Source: Gymnopilus junonius
Taxonomy: Eukaryota > Basidiomycota > Agaricomycetes > Agaricales > Galerinaceae
NCBI GenBank assembly: GCA_015501075.1
Contig: JADNYJ010000376.1
Span: forward strand, 1 to 31,179
Reading direction: 5' to 3'
DNA: 31,179 nucleotides
In this document: in pieces, positions 20,241-31,179 of the stretch
How positions within the stretch are numbered: the stretch's first letter is position 1
Layout of the letters: the number at the start of each line of letters is the position of its first letter
The notes under the pieces: model-generated
Databases searched by the model: none
Told to the model about the DNA's origin: nothing
The model's input: only the letters and a program-made list of their open reading frames with translations
Program-made: the position numbers and the translations under genes

Positions 20241-21792
20241 TCAGTTTGTGCATTGTGAGTAGTAGGCTAACGCCATGACAGTTAATGGAATGATTCATCT
20301 TTCCGGAGATGAAAAACTTACGGTTGAGTACATGGCATGTGCCCTGAGCGCAAACGGTCCCGCCACTATGATTAAAACAAATCAGCTCAGCAGTAATTAG
20401 ATTAGACCTTCGAGACGCTTACGTCCATCCAGTCTAGATAAGAAAGTGGAATCAGCAATTGAATATGAATGAAAAAAGACATTCTGCTTACACCACCGCA
20501 TTGTCCATACAAGGGAACGGTGCCTACAGACGTAGGAGTTGTAGTAGGCGGTGTGGTTGTAGGCGTGGTGGTTGTAGGCTTGGTGGTGGGGTAGTAGTCG
20601 GCGTGGTAGTAGGCGTACCAACAGGAGTCGTCGTAGGAGTATTGCTACCCCAGGTAGGTTCGTTGGAACAGTGGTAGGAACAGTCGTCGGTTGGAGTGCA
20701 GTGTTCCATGTCGCGGTTGTTGGATAGGGGGTGTTGGCAATTGCGGGGACAGCTGTGCCGTATGGAGTGGGCCCTGGAACTACAAGCATAATTTTATCGT
20801 AAGCACAAAGAGGAGCGTTGAGTAAAGGTAGATACTCACTTGCGTACGTGGTCAGGGAGGTGTAGATGTTTATGAGAATGCCGGGGTCTGAAGCACTGTA
20901 TGCGCCGGGAATTTTAACGGTCGGTGGCTTCGCGGATCCAGACCCAGAGACGCTGAGCTGGTAGCAAGACATGTAGAATTGAGCGCCGCCAAGGGAGCTT
21001 GCTACGTGAAGGGCTATCAAAGCAGATGCACGGTAATTAGTTCAGTAGCAACGTAAAATAAAGAGAAATGGAGCCGACCAATGACTTCAGCGCGTAGGAG
21101 GTAGTTTCCAGGAGCGATGTCAGAGGGAATAGTGAACGAGTAATGGCCGCAATTGTCCTATAGAGTAGATATCTGAGAGGTAATTCCAAACAGGAAGTAA
21201 TTGGCACTGACATTGAGAACTTCTGTTCCCCAATAATCCGGGCTTCTGAAGGGAGCCCGATTTCGGAAATTTTGAACCAGCTGGCACTAGGCCCATCAGC
21301 AGAGACAGCATCGCTGACTGCGGCCATATAGATCTACAATTCAAACAGCTTAGGAAAAACGATTTCACTGCGAACAGAACTCTAACCTGAACAGGGCCAT
21401 AATGGTCACCTCCGATAGCTTCATTGGCACATGAGCGGTCGCCGGGTTGTTGATGCATCTCAACAGTGATGACGTCGCCAGCTGCAGTGAATGGACGCAT
21501 CAGACAAGCTGGATTTCAGAACAGAATGCAGTCAAACCTTGTACTGGGCAAAGATTTGGGCTGGTACCGTGAATGTTGCAAGTTAGATCCTAAAAGCAGA
21601 ATAGATAAGAATATATTCTTCCATAGGCATGCTGAAACTCACAGAGCTCGTAACATCTGTAACGGGATTGTTGCTGGCTGGTAAACGAACACAGGAGGAT
21701 CCAGCATCGACGCCGTTAATCCAAAGCTCCTGGAATGTGGCATGGGCGGCCGCAGAGGCAATCAGTGCCGCAGTCGCGATAAGGGAACGCAT
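20241..21792 (-). CDS. AA9 lytic polysaccharide monooxygenase with CBM1
   Basis: A secreted copper enzyme that oxidatively cleaves cellulose. Exons: 21643-21792, 21538-21589, 21387-21481, 21212-21333, 21079-21157, 20840-21013, 20649-20779, 20492-20578, 20423-20433, 20322-20365, 20241-20266, about 323 aa. The signal peptide (residues 1-16) is cut before His17 in SAAA-HATFQELW, the copper-binding N-terminal His. The second copper His is in GGDHYGPVQIYM, and the axial Tyr with its Gln is in GAQFYMSC. Thr/Pro-rich linker, then a CBM1 (LYGQCGGTGWTGGTVC ... CHVLNPYYSQC) spread over four exons, one of 11 nt. The linker needs a 70-base intron (20579-20648) or two frame slips. Between SEIGLPSEA and DYWGTEVLN the frame is off by one: one base seems missing at the C run (21240-21242 on the given strand). 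Apart from that it looks functional. Confidence 0.9.
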
Positions 21793-21853
21793 CTTGAGAA
21801 GGGTAGTTTAAAATCAGTACCGTGAGGCTAAGAAAGCCAAGATGTTAACCGGT

Positions 21854-21860
21854 TATATAT
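21854..21860 (-). promoter_or_regulatory. TATA box of the AA9 gene
   Basis: TATATA-type motif on the minus strand about 60 bases before the ATG at 21792. Confidence 0.5.
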
Positions 21861-22787
21861 GATATTCACTGACCTTGTACACTTCGGAGAATGTCAGGCG
21901 AAGTCGGAAAAATTGGGATTCGGAAGCGTTTTTCGAGGCACACTTCCCGCGCAGGTTCTGGCTCGAAGGTCTCAAGATAGGCGTCAGAATGTTTTAGGCT
22001 TGTGGATTCTACTATGGCATTGAAGTTGAATGACTCGGGGAAACAGGGTCGACCACGCGACTATGTGATCTGACGAGGGAAGTAGTATCTCTTGAAAAAT
22101 CTCGGAAAGAGAGACAACGACACTCACATCGCGGATTCTGAGGTCATCCGCCAAGCCCAACGGTACGAAATCGGTCATTTCATGACTTCTTCGGAGCGAC
22201 AGAAAGCCACCGTACGTTGACCGTTTCCGTGACGCGTGGCATTTGCCCAAAGGCCGAAAATTAAAATGGAGAATATAGTCTCCAGGTTGCAACGTATATC
22301 CCCTAATCTTTGAATACGACTGCAACCTTTGTGAGGAATGAAAGTGGGTATTGTTGAGGGCATGGGCGGTCAGAAAATGAAGCTGAAAGTGGGCCAAAAG
22401 GATGGTTGTACGTAGGTGACTGGTGACAAGCCAAGGCGTGGGATAAATGAATGGAAGCTCGGATCATGATACTCTGCGGATGACAAATGGTGGACTTGTA
22501 CCGCTCAGCTTTCAAATAGATAGATATGAAATTGTTGAAGGATCTGGGCATATTTAGTTTCAACTAGGGAGTGCTTTTCCATGCCAATCGTATGCTGTGT
22601 TGCTAGAGTTAATGACGGGCCTGATCAACATCTTTTTCAGGAAGATTTTTATTTCTTTTCGAAAACATATTCACTTTGCACAAGCACGTATCTATCTAAT
22701 GAACGGCGGAACCTTAAATGAATAAAGTAGAGCAGTGGACTAAAGAACCGGCGACGTCCACTGATTTAGCCGAGCACGGTTAGGAGA
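21861..22787. other. Unassigned upstream region of the AA9 gene
   Basis: About 0.9 kb without a recognisable gene. The minus-strand ORF 21984-22397 (137 codons) has His/Ser-rich, shadow-like composition and no family features. The region probably includes regulatory sequence of the AA9 gene. Confidence 0.35.
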
Positions 22788-23612
22788 CTATGGAACTACG
22801 CTAAAGTTAGTTAAATGTGCGGTCATGACAGTCAGGTATACTTCGAGAACAAGACGTCCAAGGTAAGTCATCTCGTCAAAGGATAGAAATGATAGATCAG
22901 GCGCAAACAGCTTCAAGTTAAGACTAAACATTAGAATAAGCCCGACTAGTGTTGTGTAGTTGAGTAAGCCTAAGAAATACCCCTTCAAGGGACTAAGGGG
23001 TGGATGGAGACCCTGCATGTCCTTCGCCTCAATCGAACTTCTCCGTTCCAGCGCCCCACAAATGTTTATCATGCGGAAACCAAATGGGACTTCATCGTGA
23101 TGGGTGAACCTGTGTAGGGAAGAAGCCAGACGATCTGTCTCTTGGAATAGAAACGAGCAGTTCAGGGGCATGAGATTGGAAGAGCAGAGGCAGTTATCCA
23201 ATTGAGAAGTGGGCTTAGCAAGATCGCCTCTTGCACCCTTCCACCGACAGCGGCCAGAGCTGTGTATTATTGTAGTCCGCAATAAAAGATGAGAAGGAGG
23301 AACGGAAAGAGTGCGGAAGGAAGATAAGGCTGGAAGAATTTCAAATAAGACTGTAAGTCCAAATATGTGAAGCAACATCAACCATCGAAGAGACACAAAG
23401 ACGTCCTTGGTCCTTTTCCAAGGAGGGTTGCTTATGAACGAGCAAGGATACTTGATCACCGTCATGGAACAGAACCAGGGTTTTGAGAAAATAGATGACC
23501 AAGAAACAGTATTCTGAGTCCAAAGATCAAAGCAGAGTCCTCTGGGTGAAGCGAGAAACATAGATACGGCGAGGATCAGTGCATAAAGGGGACGAAGCAA
23601 GGAAGGACGCAA
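22788..23612 (-). CDS. Hypothetical ORF with hydrophobic segments
   Basis: A 274-codon uninterrupted minus-strand frame in a region of ordinary base composition. It has three hydrophobic stretches (LYALILAVSMFLAS near the start, LMLLHIFGLTVLFEILPAL near residue 80, LVGLILMFSLNLKLF near residue 230), so it could be a small membrane protein or one exon of one. No family recognised, no clear promoter, and the Ser/Leu/Arg-rich composition also fits a chance ORF. Confidence 0.25.
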   Translation of the reverse strand: MRPSLLRPLYALILAVSMFLASPRGLCFDLWTQNTVSWSSIFSKPWFCSMTVIKYPCSFISNPPWKRTKDVFVSLRWLMLLHIFGLTVLFEILPALSSFRTLSVPPSHLLLRTTIIHSSGRCRWKGARGDLAKPTSQLDNCLCSSNLMPLNCSFLFQETDRLASSLHRFTHHDEVPFGFRMINICGALERRSSIEAKDMQGLHPPLSPLKGYFLGLLNYTTLVGLILMFSLNLKLFAPDLSFLSFDEMTYLGRLVLEVYLTVMTAHLTNFSVVP

Positions 23613-25635
23613 AATTGACTGACTCAGGCACCTTCATTGTTGTACGTAATAATTTACCACAGCGTGATCGCAACACGCGCCTCGTTACTCTGGTCTCGTG
23701 CAACCTGAGGCCCGACGATTCCGCAAGAAAGTTCACTTGATTTGAATTTGACCGATGACCTTTCACCCTGTGTTCCTTTGTTCTATTGTATTGAAGACTT
23801 GGTCCGGATAATGCATCGCAATTTATCATGATATGTTTACGAGTTATTGTGGCCTTCTGGAGTCTGAACTTGTTCTCACTGCGCAGCTCGAACCTTGTTG
23901 GTACTTACTCAACCTCATTCCATTATGATTCAAAAATTGAGCCAGCTCATATAAGCAAATTTTTTTTGATAAAGCTTCCGATGACATCACATCCAGCCCA
24001 GTATCTTGCGGAAGTCCAGCTCTAATATTGACAGCCTGTTCAGAGATCCAGTTAAGGAGCAGCAAATCTGATGTTCCACAATGCCTTCTGATATCATCCA
24101 AAATTAAATCCTACTCAAAAGCCAGCGGCACAGGCCCCATTCTCTCTGCAGCAAAATGTCAATCATTATTCAAGGCATCTTCCTTCCCTAAAACGGAAAG
24201 AACGACCCCAAAGTGTCAAAGCAAGAATTTTAGGCTGCTACTGAATACTCGACAAAAGGCAGTACGCACCGCGTGTAAGAGCGCCACATGGCCATGACCT
24301 CGGATTGTTCCAAGAAGTCTAAAATAGTTTCCTTCTACCCGTATCTTGACCACAGACGATCTACTCTGTCTAAGTATGCTGGGCATTACAGCGGGTTAAA
24401 CCTCGAAAAGTTTAAAGACGAAACATAGGAGTGTAGCTAGCATCCCGAATGGCATATAAATATCTACTTCTATCCTAAAGCTGGAAATAATATCGAGCCA
24501 AGGCCGAGTTCTTCTCTCGGTAATCCAGGAACCACTTCTAAGCCGAGACCAAGCGCAAGAGAAGAAAAAAATGAAGTCATGGGGTCACCCGTTCTTCCTT
24601 TTACAAAATAGTAGAAAAGACTAGAAGAGGTGCAGGACGATCTATCTGGGGCAGAGGCTTCTCAAGCCGCCGGCTCATTTAAAAATTCAATTATATGCAC
24701 TCTAAAACCGGACTATTGTTCTCATCCGAATTTCCCCTTCCTTGCTTGATTCTCCATGAGTTGCGCATGAGTTTTGACCACAGTAACTCAGATTACGGGC
24801 ACAGAAGTTGATGAACGATTAGATTCAGATACTTAAACCCAAGTCGACGTCCGACTGACTGACTGACTGGCATACGTACTGTCATATGTATTCCAATATC
24901 AATGCGGTACGATGCACCTACCCAGCATCAGCACCACGACCATCCCAACTTGAAAAATAAGGCAAATTTGACCAACTGACGTCGAAGAGCTTCGTCGCCA
25001 CTGATCGACATCCGCAGACGATGGATAGCTACAGGCAACAATGATCCCCAAGTTGGGATAGAACAGAACTTGACTTGACTGGGTCCGGACCAGGGTAGGA
25101 AATTTTTTCTTTGCAGGGTTCAGTAAGTAGCCTAGAGTAGCAAGCCTTCCCAACCAACCTGACCTGGGTGCTGAGCCACGAAACGAACCGCAGGAACTTC
25201 GAAATGTGATCTGACCTATATAAGTAGCTGGGTTAATCTTAAATCCAAACTTAAACGGGGACAAAAACGGATCTCATGCTTCACCCGACACGTTGCCTGA
25301 CTCTTGAATACATATCAAATTATCAATGGGGCTTTTGCTTAACATGAGGCAGGCCCTATCATGCGCTACGAGACTATGCTTATTGTAGCAATTTGTCGTT
25401 TTTAGGAAGCTTGAACCTGAGCTCGAGTAATGATGCTTCGATCAGTGGGACAAGACGAGCCAGATATTGATGAACGATTGTTGATGAACGATTGTCAATG
25501 TCATCGTCATGAAATTTCGATCAAAAGGGAGTTAAGCGAGCACGGCACGAGCACGAGCAGATTGTCTTGTAACGTACGGAGTAACGGGAGTTAAGCCCCG
25601 AAGGCTTGCTCGCATCATTGACAGGCAGGTGAATG
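23613..25635. other. About 2 kb with no recognisable gene
   Basis: Only short ORFs of no recognised family. Contains a GACT tetranucleotide repeat at about 24853-24867 and a tandem 14-bp duplication (TTGATGAACGATTG, about 25467-25495) whose unit also appears once near 24807. Confidence 0.4.
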
Positions 25636-25944
25636 TCAACGCGAATCCGTCATCGTCATGATGCTTGAGGATATTTCGAGCTCGCAAGGGAAAGCCGAAA
25701 GCAAGGCATCAAGCAGGCTCTCTTTTGCCAAGTAAGGCAACGGAGGGCAGTCAGTGCCTTTAAAACTTGATAGTAAATTGGCGTCGTCAAGAACGCTGAA
25801 TTCAACGCATCTTATCTTCTGATGCAAATAATAAGCTCGCTTTCTGGAAGCTTTGAACGTCGCCCACTCACTATGGAGGTAAGGGTAGTTAATAAAGGAG
25901 CAACCACCCCAAAGGCATCTCGCAAGACCGGAAAACCTAGGCAT
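25636..25944 (-). pseudogene. Possible F-box/LRR-type protein fragment
   Basis: A 102-codon frame. The block EWATFKASRKRAYYLHQKIR followed by VEFSVLDD and PPLPYLAKESLL resembles the start of the repeat region in the large agaricomycete F-box-like family, where a Trp-x-x-Phe segment precedes a strand and a run naming the list of lines. No F-box itself is visible upstream and there is no continuation downstream, so it would be an isolated fragment. Confidence 0.2.
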
Positions 25945-27257
25945 GCCTACGGGGCACGGGAAGAGAGTCAGATCGAAGTACCCTGGGACTAATAATAGGA
26001 GGAGGGGAGTTCATGTTTACACCCATGCGCACTGTTATTCTCTCCGAACTGAATGAGCTCAGGGTGTCATCGAATTAAGAAATTTATACCCAATCCAAAT
26101 TCCTATCCGTGGTACAGAGTAACTGGCGTCGAAGTGTGAACGCCACTGGGAATTTAGAAACGACCAATTTCACCCTAACGCTCTCAGTAGTGTACTCTAG
26201 AATCAAAACTGGAAGTCTAGAAGGCGAGAGAATTGAGAAACGCTCCGTTACTCTATAATAGAATGCTAATTAAGATCCAGTTGAAATCCCCAGTGCATTT
26301 ATACTCTATAATGACGGTATATCCCGGTTCTTGCGAGGTTAACATTTCTGTTCGCTCCTTTACATTCGAGTTCGTCGTTGTAGCTCGTCTTACTCCAAGA
26401 TCACTCCTGTCAAGCATTCAATGTTCAACCTCCATGCAGTGCATCCAATCTCAGGTGACTATTATATATATTAGGTCGGCCGTTGATATCAACAATCTGC
26501 CAGCTTATTCGAAGGAAACTTGGATATACACCTTCTTTCCATGACTTTTTATTTTCCCGCACGGAATATCGAATGATTCGATTGATTCGAAGCCTATATC
26601 TGTGAAGCCAATCGCGCTCCGTGTTCAGCTCGAACAACTGGGTAAATCAGAGGATGAACGTGTTAGGAAGAACAAAAGATGAAGGTCGGAGTGAATGTTT
26701 ATATTTATGGACGAGTAGAGCCTAATTTCCAATCTTTTTCTTTCTCCCTCTGAAATTTCTATGGTCGGACTTGGGAGAGAAGGCGAGATAAGTAGCCCTG
26801 AGGAAAAAAAGGGGGAGAAAAATGAGAGATGAACCACTGACAGCAAGACGCTATGCGTTGCATGATATACCGCTACCGCTACAAGTACTTAGGTACTGAA
26901 ATACAACTGATGCCATAGATCATGCATGGGTCGTCAATAGCTAGCCTCAAGGATAGTTTGCGCGGTTCTGAATCGGCTGTCGACGAAAATTCAAAAGTTT
27001 CATCTACATATAGTATCCTACCCCATCAGAATTTTCCACATTTTCCAATACCAACTTTCCCCTCTCTGAATCAGCCCTTGGAACTTGGAAGAAAGAAGAA
27101 GGATCCTGGGGAAATTGTAATAGCCTCGAGGTCTCCTTGTAACACAGGGTCTTAAAACGCTGTGCTTCGCGTTGTGTTTATCGAGTTTGGCGTTGAATTT
27201 ATGAGTTGGCTCGAGCTCTGCGGCTGGGCTGGAATCGGATTCGGATTCGGACATGAA
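25945..27257. other. Intergenic, no gene seen
   Basis: Short ORFs only (26233-26544 plus strand and others) without family features. AT-rich stretches and no clear splice-site series. Confidence 0.4.
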
Positions 27258-27287
27258 GGAGGAGGAGGAGGAGGAGGAGGAGGAGGA
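27258..27287 (+). repeat. GGA trinucleotide microsatellite
   Basis: Ten tandem GGA units. They create the poly-Ser reading of the minus-strand ORFs across this point, which I do not regard as genes. Confidence 0.9.
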
Positions 27288-29078
27288 ATCGAGAGAGACC
27301 TGAAGAAAAAAGCCTGAAATAAAAACTGAAATGAAAAAAAAAAATAAGAAGAAGAAGAAACACGCGGTCCCTGGAAGGATCACTGACCATCTATGCATGA
27401 CAGAATACGACCGTGTACGTCCGTATGTCTTGATCTTGGCAATGCAATTGCTCGTTGAGCAGCCTCGAGGATTACCTTCCTGTATCTAAATTCCAAATTC
27501 CAAATTAACCTTCAAGGAAGAAAGAAGATCCTGGCGAATAAGAACTAACATGAGGCCCCCTTCAAGTTGAGGTTGAGGTTGAGGTACTGCAATCTGTATC
27601 TGTAACGCAGGCGTGTGTGTGTGTCCAGGTCCAGGTGAATACTACGAATGTTTTTGTAATACTAATACTAATACCTCTAACATGACGCTATTGGTGAACG
27701 TTGTTGTCCTCGTCTGACTCTTGACTTGCTCGAGCTCACGCATCACTCGCTGGCTGCGATGGGATTTCATACTGTACATGCTTATCTGAATTTCCAACGC
27801 AACATTTCGAATTCAATGGTTCCTGAGTCCCAAACATGAATTCAGAATCACGGATGTATGATGTATGATGTATGATATATGATGCATGATATGAAAATGC
27901 AGATCGTCCGAAGACGTGAGGTTTGCACGTTTCCGATGGAAGAAGACAACCAGTACGGTCCGTAGCAAGAACGTTTGTCGAATCCGAGGATCAATCAGAG
28001 GCTCAGAGTGAGTACGTATACGTACCAGGAAGTATATGTCTGATGATCATGATCATGAAAGAAAGAAGGGAAGAATGAAAGGTGAAAAGGGAGAGAGAGC
28101 AGCGAGGACGCGAATAGACTTTGATAGATTAACAGAACTTGATCAGCACCAATTGCACTCACTCATTCTCTCATCACTCTGATCACCTCACCTCTCAACT
28201 TAGCCTCGACTTGACTCGACTCACAAAGGAAGGAACGAATCACACCATGAGAATGAATATGCATGAAAAGAAACAAATGCGATGAGATGGAATATATATT
28301 GCACAAGGGTAGATGTGTATGGATGCGAGGATACGATATGATTGAGTGTGGGATATGCGGGAGGATAAATGAGAACTCTAGGTATGTGGAGATAATAGGA
28401 CACAAATGTAGGATGAGCAGAAAAGGAGACGAGTTATAACGATAGCGACAAGAGGAAAAGAATAGGAACAGGAAACAAAAGAAAAGAAAGAGAGAGAGAG
28501 AGAAGAACCGCAACCGGAACCGAAATTTATACACCTGACAAAAAAAAGAAAGACAGAAAAGGCCACAACGCAGAATAGAAGAAGGAATATCAAAGAGGTA
28601 TACGGGAATGAATACAACGAGCGCCTCCAAAAGAGAGAGAGGGGTTCGATTTTGCGTGGTGAGATGAGGATGAGGATGAGAGGTAGAGGTACATTGCGAG
28701 TGAGAGTGAGTAAGAGGGGTGTTACACAGGTGCAGAGATGGAATGGAAAGAGAGGGGGAAAAGAAAGGCAGAGGGATTAGATTACAACCGAGTGAATGAG
28801 ATAGAGTCGTGAGCAGGAAGAAACATTAAAAGAGCGTCGTTAGATTGCATTTTTTTTCGTTAGCTGAATGAAATTTTGATGATGGACGATGGTCGAATTT
28901 CGAGAGGAAAGAACGAGGGTAAGTTGGACGTTCGTGTTTGCAGCTGGTGGTGACAGCTCCTCGAGACCGACCATATTCCCAGTACCAACACAACCCGTCT
29001 AAACCTCGACACTGACAACGCTCGACAAGCAGCTCTTCACATACTGCCGTCCCGCATTCCCGCCAACGACGCGCCTCC
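27288..29078. other. Simple-sequence-rich intergenic region
   Basis: Includes A/AAG-rich 27332-27360, a GT run at about 27612-27622, a 7-base ATGTATG-like array at 27853-27885, GA repeats at about 28489-28502, and GAGGAT repeats at about 28661-28681. The long minus-strand ORF 28163-28630 is Phe/Leu/Ser-rich because it reads through purine-rich repeats; not supported as a gene. Probably leader, untranslated or regulatory sequence near the next gene. Confidence 0.5.
27853..27890 (+). repeat. Tandem ATGTATG-type short repeat
   Basis: Four to five imperfect units (GATGTAT, then GATATAT, GATGCAT). Confidence 0.7.
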
Positions 29079-30087
29079 TTATAGGCTTAGCCCCATGAAC
29101 CCGGTTAACATGATCCCCGCCACGATCTTGGACAAGTTCGGTGCCGGGAACGAGTTGTTGGTAGGTGAAGAAACGGGCGCAGTGGGCGCATACGTCAATC
29201 CCAAGGCCGAAGACGAGCTGGGGAGCTTGGGAACGGGAGTGGAAGGCGTGAAACTGCTAGCACGGGGAGAAAGAGTGCGCGCTGCGGGTGAGGGTGTACG
29301 AGGAAGTTGGGGAGTGTATTGTTGGATTTCGAGAGGCGCTGCGGGGGGTATGTGGATCGTGTAAAGCTGGTTTGGGTGAAAGCCGGAGGCGATGTCGTCT
29401 TCCTGGTCCATTGCCGCTTCTTCTGGTTCCGCTGGTGACGTTTCTCTGGCCGGATGGAAAGGAGGAGCGGTAGCGGACATGGAAGAGGAAAAGCCCTCCA
29501 CCACCGGAGCTTGAGAATCCGGGAGAGGGACCGAGAGACTCGTCGACGTCTCCGAACGGGTCGAACCTGTACGAAGGCGGCATGCGGATGGAGGCCGACC
29601 TCCGCCTGCTGTGCGGTGGCGGGCTCGGGGGACTCCTCCTCGGCCCTTGCTGCGGGAGGGAGAGGACGGCGTCGGGGGAGGGAGGGATGTACTGGTTCGA
29701 CTGCATCACCATAGGACCCTGTGCACCAGATGCCCGGTGGGGTGACGGAGAGGAGGCAGGGTGGGTGAGGTCCCGGAGGTGGTGCGTGTACATGTGCGCG
29801 TTGTGGGTGCTGATGCTGGGCGTGTGCATGAGTCCTTGCGCTCCGTAGCTCACTTGGTTGTTCGGGCGGGACGGGGGGTACGGCAGGGGTTGGCCGCCGC
29901 TCACGAGGGGACCATTGGAGAGCGTATTAGAGGTATTAGAGCTAAGTGTATACAGGTTGTGGTGGCCATGGTTCAGGTGGTATTGCGCCGTTGAAGCCCA
30001 GGCGGACGGCGAGTGATGCGAGTGGTGGGCCGAGGCGGAGGTAAGTGAGGAGTGGATGGTCCGGATGTACGTTGCAGGTGCGGCCAT
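29079..30087 (-). CDS. Low-complexity Ser/Pro/His-rich protein, unknown function
   Basis: GC-rich coding block, distinct from its AT-richer surroundings. The first part (ATG at 30087 to about 29505) is rich in Ser, His, Pro, Asn and Gln, with blocks such as HHSHHSPSAW, SPPSPPPHSRRRSASIR and FDPFGDVDESLG. The second part in another frame (about 29490 to TAA just past 29079) reads EPEEAAMDQEDDIASGF and several Ser/Pro stretches, and ends in a short hydrophobic tail (KIVAGIMLTGFMGLSL). The frames join if a 73-base intron with a poor GTGGTG donor is removed near 29505-29433, or if one base is inserted in the GGT/GGA run near 29497-29506. Largely disordered; it could be a regulatory protein, but no DNA-binding domain is seen. 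Confidence 0.55.
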
Positions 30088-30207
30088 TACTTTGTCGTAT
30101 ACAGATGCGGACTATGAAAGAAAAGAGGAATGGTCTAGTAGTGCAGCGTGCAGTACAGTTATGTAGGATGCGTATGTGTTGAGGGAAAAGGGACGAAGCG
30201 ACCGAGT

Positions 30208-30214
30208 TTTATAA
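30208..30214 (-). promoter_or_regulatory. TATA box of the 29079-30087 gene
   Basis: TATAAAA on the minus strand, about 120 bases before the ATG at 30087. Confidence 0.45.
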
Positions 30215-31179
30215 ATAGGGAGGGGCAACCTTGAGCAGATAACAGGCACTCCCTTTTACGGTAATCAGGGACTTCTCTAGACCCAATGGATGTGATCGGG
30301 ATCGACCGGTGTCATCTGATCATCCGTTAAGCGAGTCAGTTCGCTTTTTTACCCTGCTCGCTTTTTTTGTCCGCATGATGGGCATCGCCTCGAGGCGCGA
30401 GTCGGTTCGATTCCAGCTATGCGCATGTGCCTCCCTTACAGTCTTTTACGTTACTTCGCTTCTTCTCTGACTCCCTGCCACTGGGGCAGCGAGGCTTCTC
30501 CTGTGCGCTCTTGATGCTCCCATGTCGCCGTGTTGTTCCTTTGTCCTCGTCTTCGACTCATTTCTCCGCCATTGGCAGCTGCATGCAGCGCCCGAGAACA
30601 ACAATCTGATGCCTATGTTTTATTCTCCCCAATGCAATGGAGCTCGATTTCTAGGACCATTGTCCTACCGTGATCCCGACTACGGCATACGTAACCCTCC
30701 CTTGACACCGCCAACGCAACCCTATCACTGATTCCATTCTTCACCCGACTAACTAGTCTATCTATGTGGAACAACAGCCTCGTGGGGCTTTGTGCGGCCG
30801 TGTACAGACAGAAACATAGCGCGGGGACGTTAGCGTTGTCTGGTGCTACCACGCCGCGGCTCGTCTCTAGCTCCAGTCGCATTGTCCTTCCAAAGTCATG
30901 TTTCCTTGTCCTTGTTGTTAACGCTTAACGTCAACCTCCAGGTATTCCTTCTGTACCCGGGATAGCTGTTATACATAGTACACATCTACAATGCACATAG
31001 ACGGCTCTTGTTGTCTCCTCGTTGTCTGGGATATCACTGGACGTTGTTATTCAAACTTGGCTTGAACCTTCACTATTGATGCGAGGGAGGCGAGTTACCG
31101 CCGGTAATAAAAAAAAGGCATTGTAGGTCTCGTGGCCGTGGCAAAAGCGTTGATCTTCCTCCGTTTCCTCAGATTCCTT
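30215..31179. other. Intergenic to the window end
   Basis: No convincing exon on either strand. The short plus-strand ORFs around 30427-30731 lack family features. T runs at about 30344 and 30363 and an A run near 31110 are the only simple features. Confidence 0.4.

Noticed and set aside
24853..25495. Short direct repeats considered as a CRISPR-like or satellite array
   Set aside because: Only two or three copies, no regular spacers, and the context is a eukaryotic genome.
27018..27398. Minus-strand ORF with poly-Ser and Phe-rich tracts
   Set aside because: The reading comes from GGA and AAG/A simple repeats.
28163..28630. 155-codon minus-strand ORF rich in Phe, Leu and Ser
   Set aside because: It reads through purine-rich simple sequence; the hydrophobicity is a composition effect and no domain is visible.
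29454..29994. Several plus-strand ORFs rich in Gly, Arg and Val
   Set aside because: They are opposite-strand readings of the GC-rich low-complexity gene at 29079-30087.
30390..30425. GGTTCGATTCC, a perfect tRNA B-box-like sequence
   Set aside because: The T-stem has a mismatch and no acceptor-stem partner or A box lies at the right distance upstream, so no tRNA can be folded.

Overview
The window looks like a stretch of nuclear genome from an agaricomycete (mushroom-type basidiomycete), probably a plant-biomass degrader. Genes are cut by many short GT..AG introns of about 50-60 bases. There is an AA9 copper monooxygenase with a CBM1 cellulose-binding module, a GH31 alpha-glucosidase relic, a DUF6593-like gene, and a Ty3/Gypsy retrotransposon.

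Layout: (1) 1-740, a C2H2 zinc-finger gene broken by one frameshift. (2) 1291-3637, a 5'-truncated GH31 alpha-glucosidase with recognisable introns but two late frameshifts. (3) 3.6-5.1 kb, mostly unassigned, with a possible membrane-protein relic. (4) 5.1-10.5 kb, a head-to-head pair of paralogous genes of unknown function (5480-6937 minus; 8442-10070 plus). They share all four intron positions and phases, including a 22-nt microexon. Each is followed on its own strand by a small GH31 remnant, so the block looks like an old inverted duplication. (5) 10894-19968, a DUF6593-like gene whose last exon is split by an 8.3-kb Ty3/Gypsy element (11543-19876, LTRs of about 638 bp, 4-bp target duplication). 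Removing the element and one target copy restores the reading frame exactly. (6) 20241-21792, an AA9-CBM1 gene on the minus strand. (7) 21.8-29 kb, sparse, with weak ORFs and then simple-sequence repeats. (8) 29079-30087, a GC-rich gene for a low-complexity Ser/Pro/His-rich protein on the minus strand. (9) 30.1-31.2 kb, no convincing gene.

The retrotransposon's sense pol has five TGA stops, a one-base frameshift and a substitution of a catalytic Asp in reverse transcriptase. Nearly all the point damage fits CpG-to-TpG/CpA transitions. Between integrase and the 3' LTR lies an undamaged antisense ORF of about 256 codons, which is the strongest candidate in the window for an undescribed component.

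Several genes carry single-base breaks, some at short homopolymers (zinc finger, GH31, AA9). The two LTRs also differ by one base in a C run and in an A run. Some breaks may therefore be sequencing or assembly errors rather than true decay. The AA9 enzyme and the GH31 enzyme would act in extracellular polysaccharide and oligosaccharide breakdown; no operon-like logic links the other genes.
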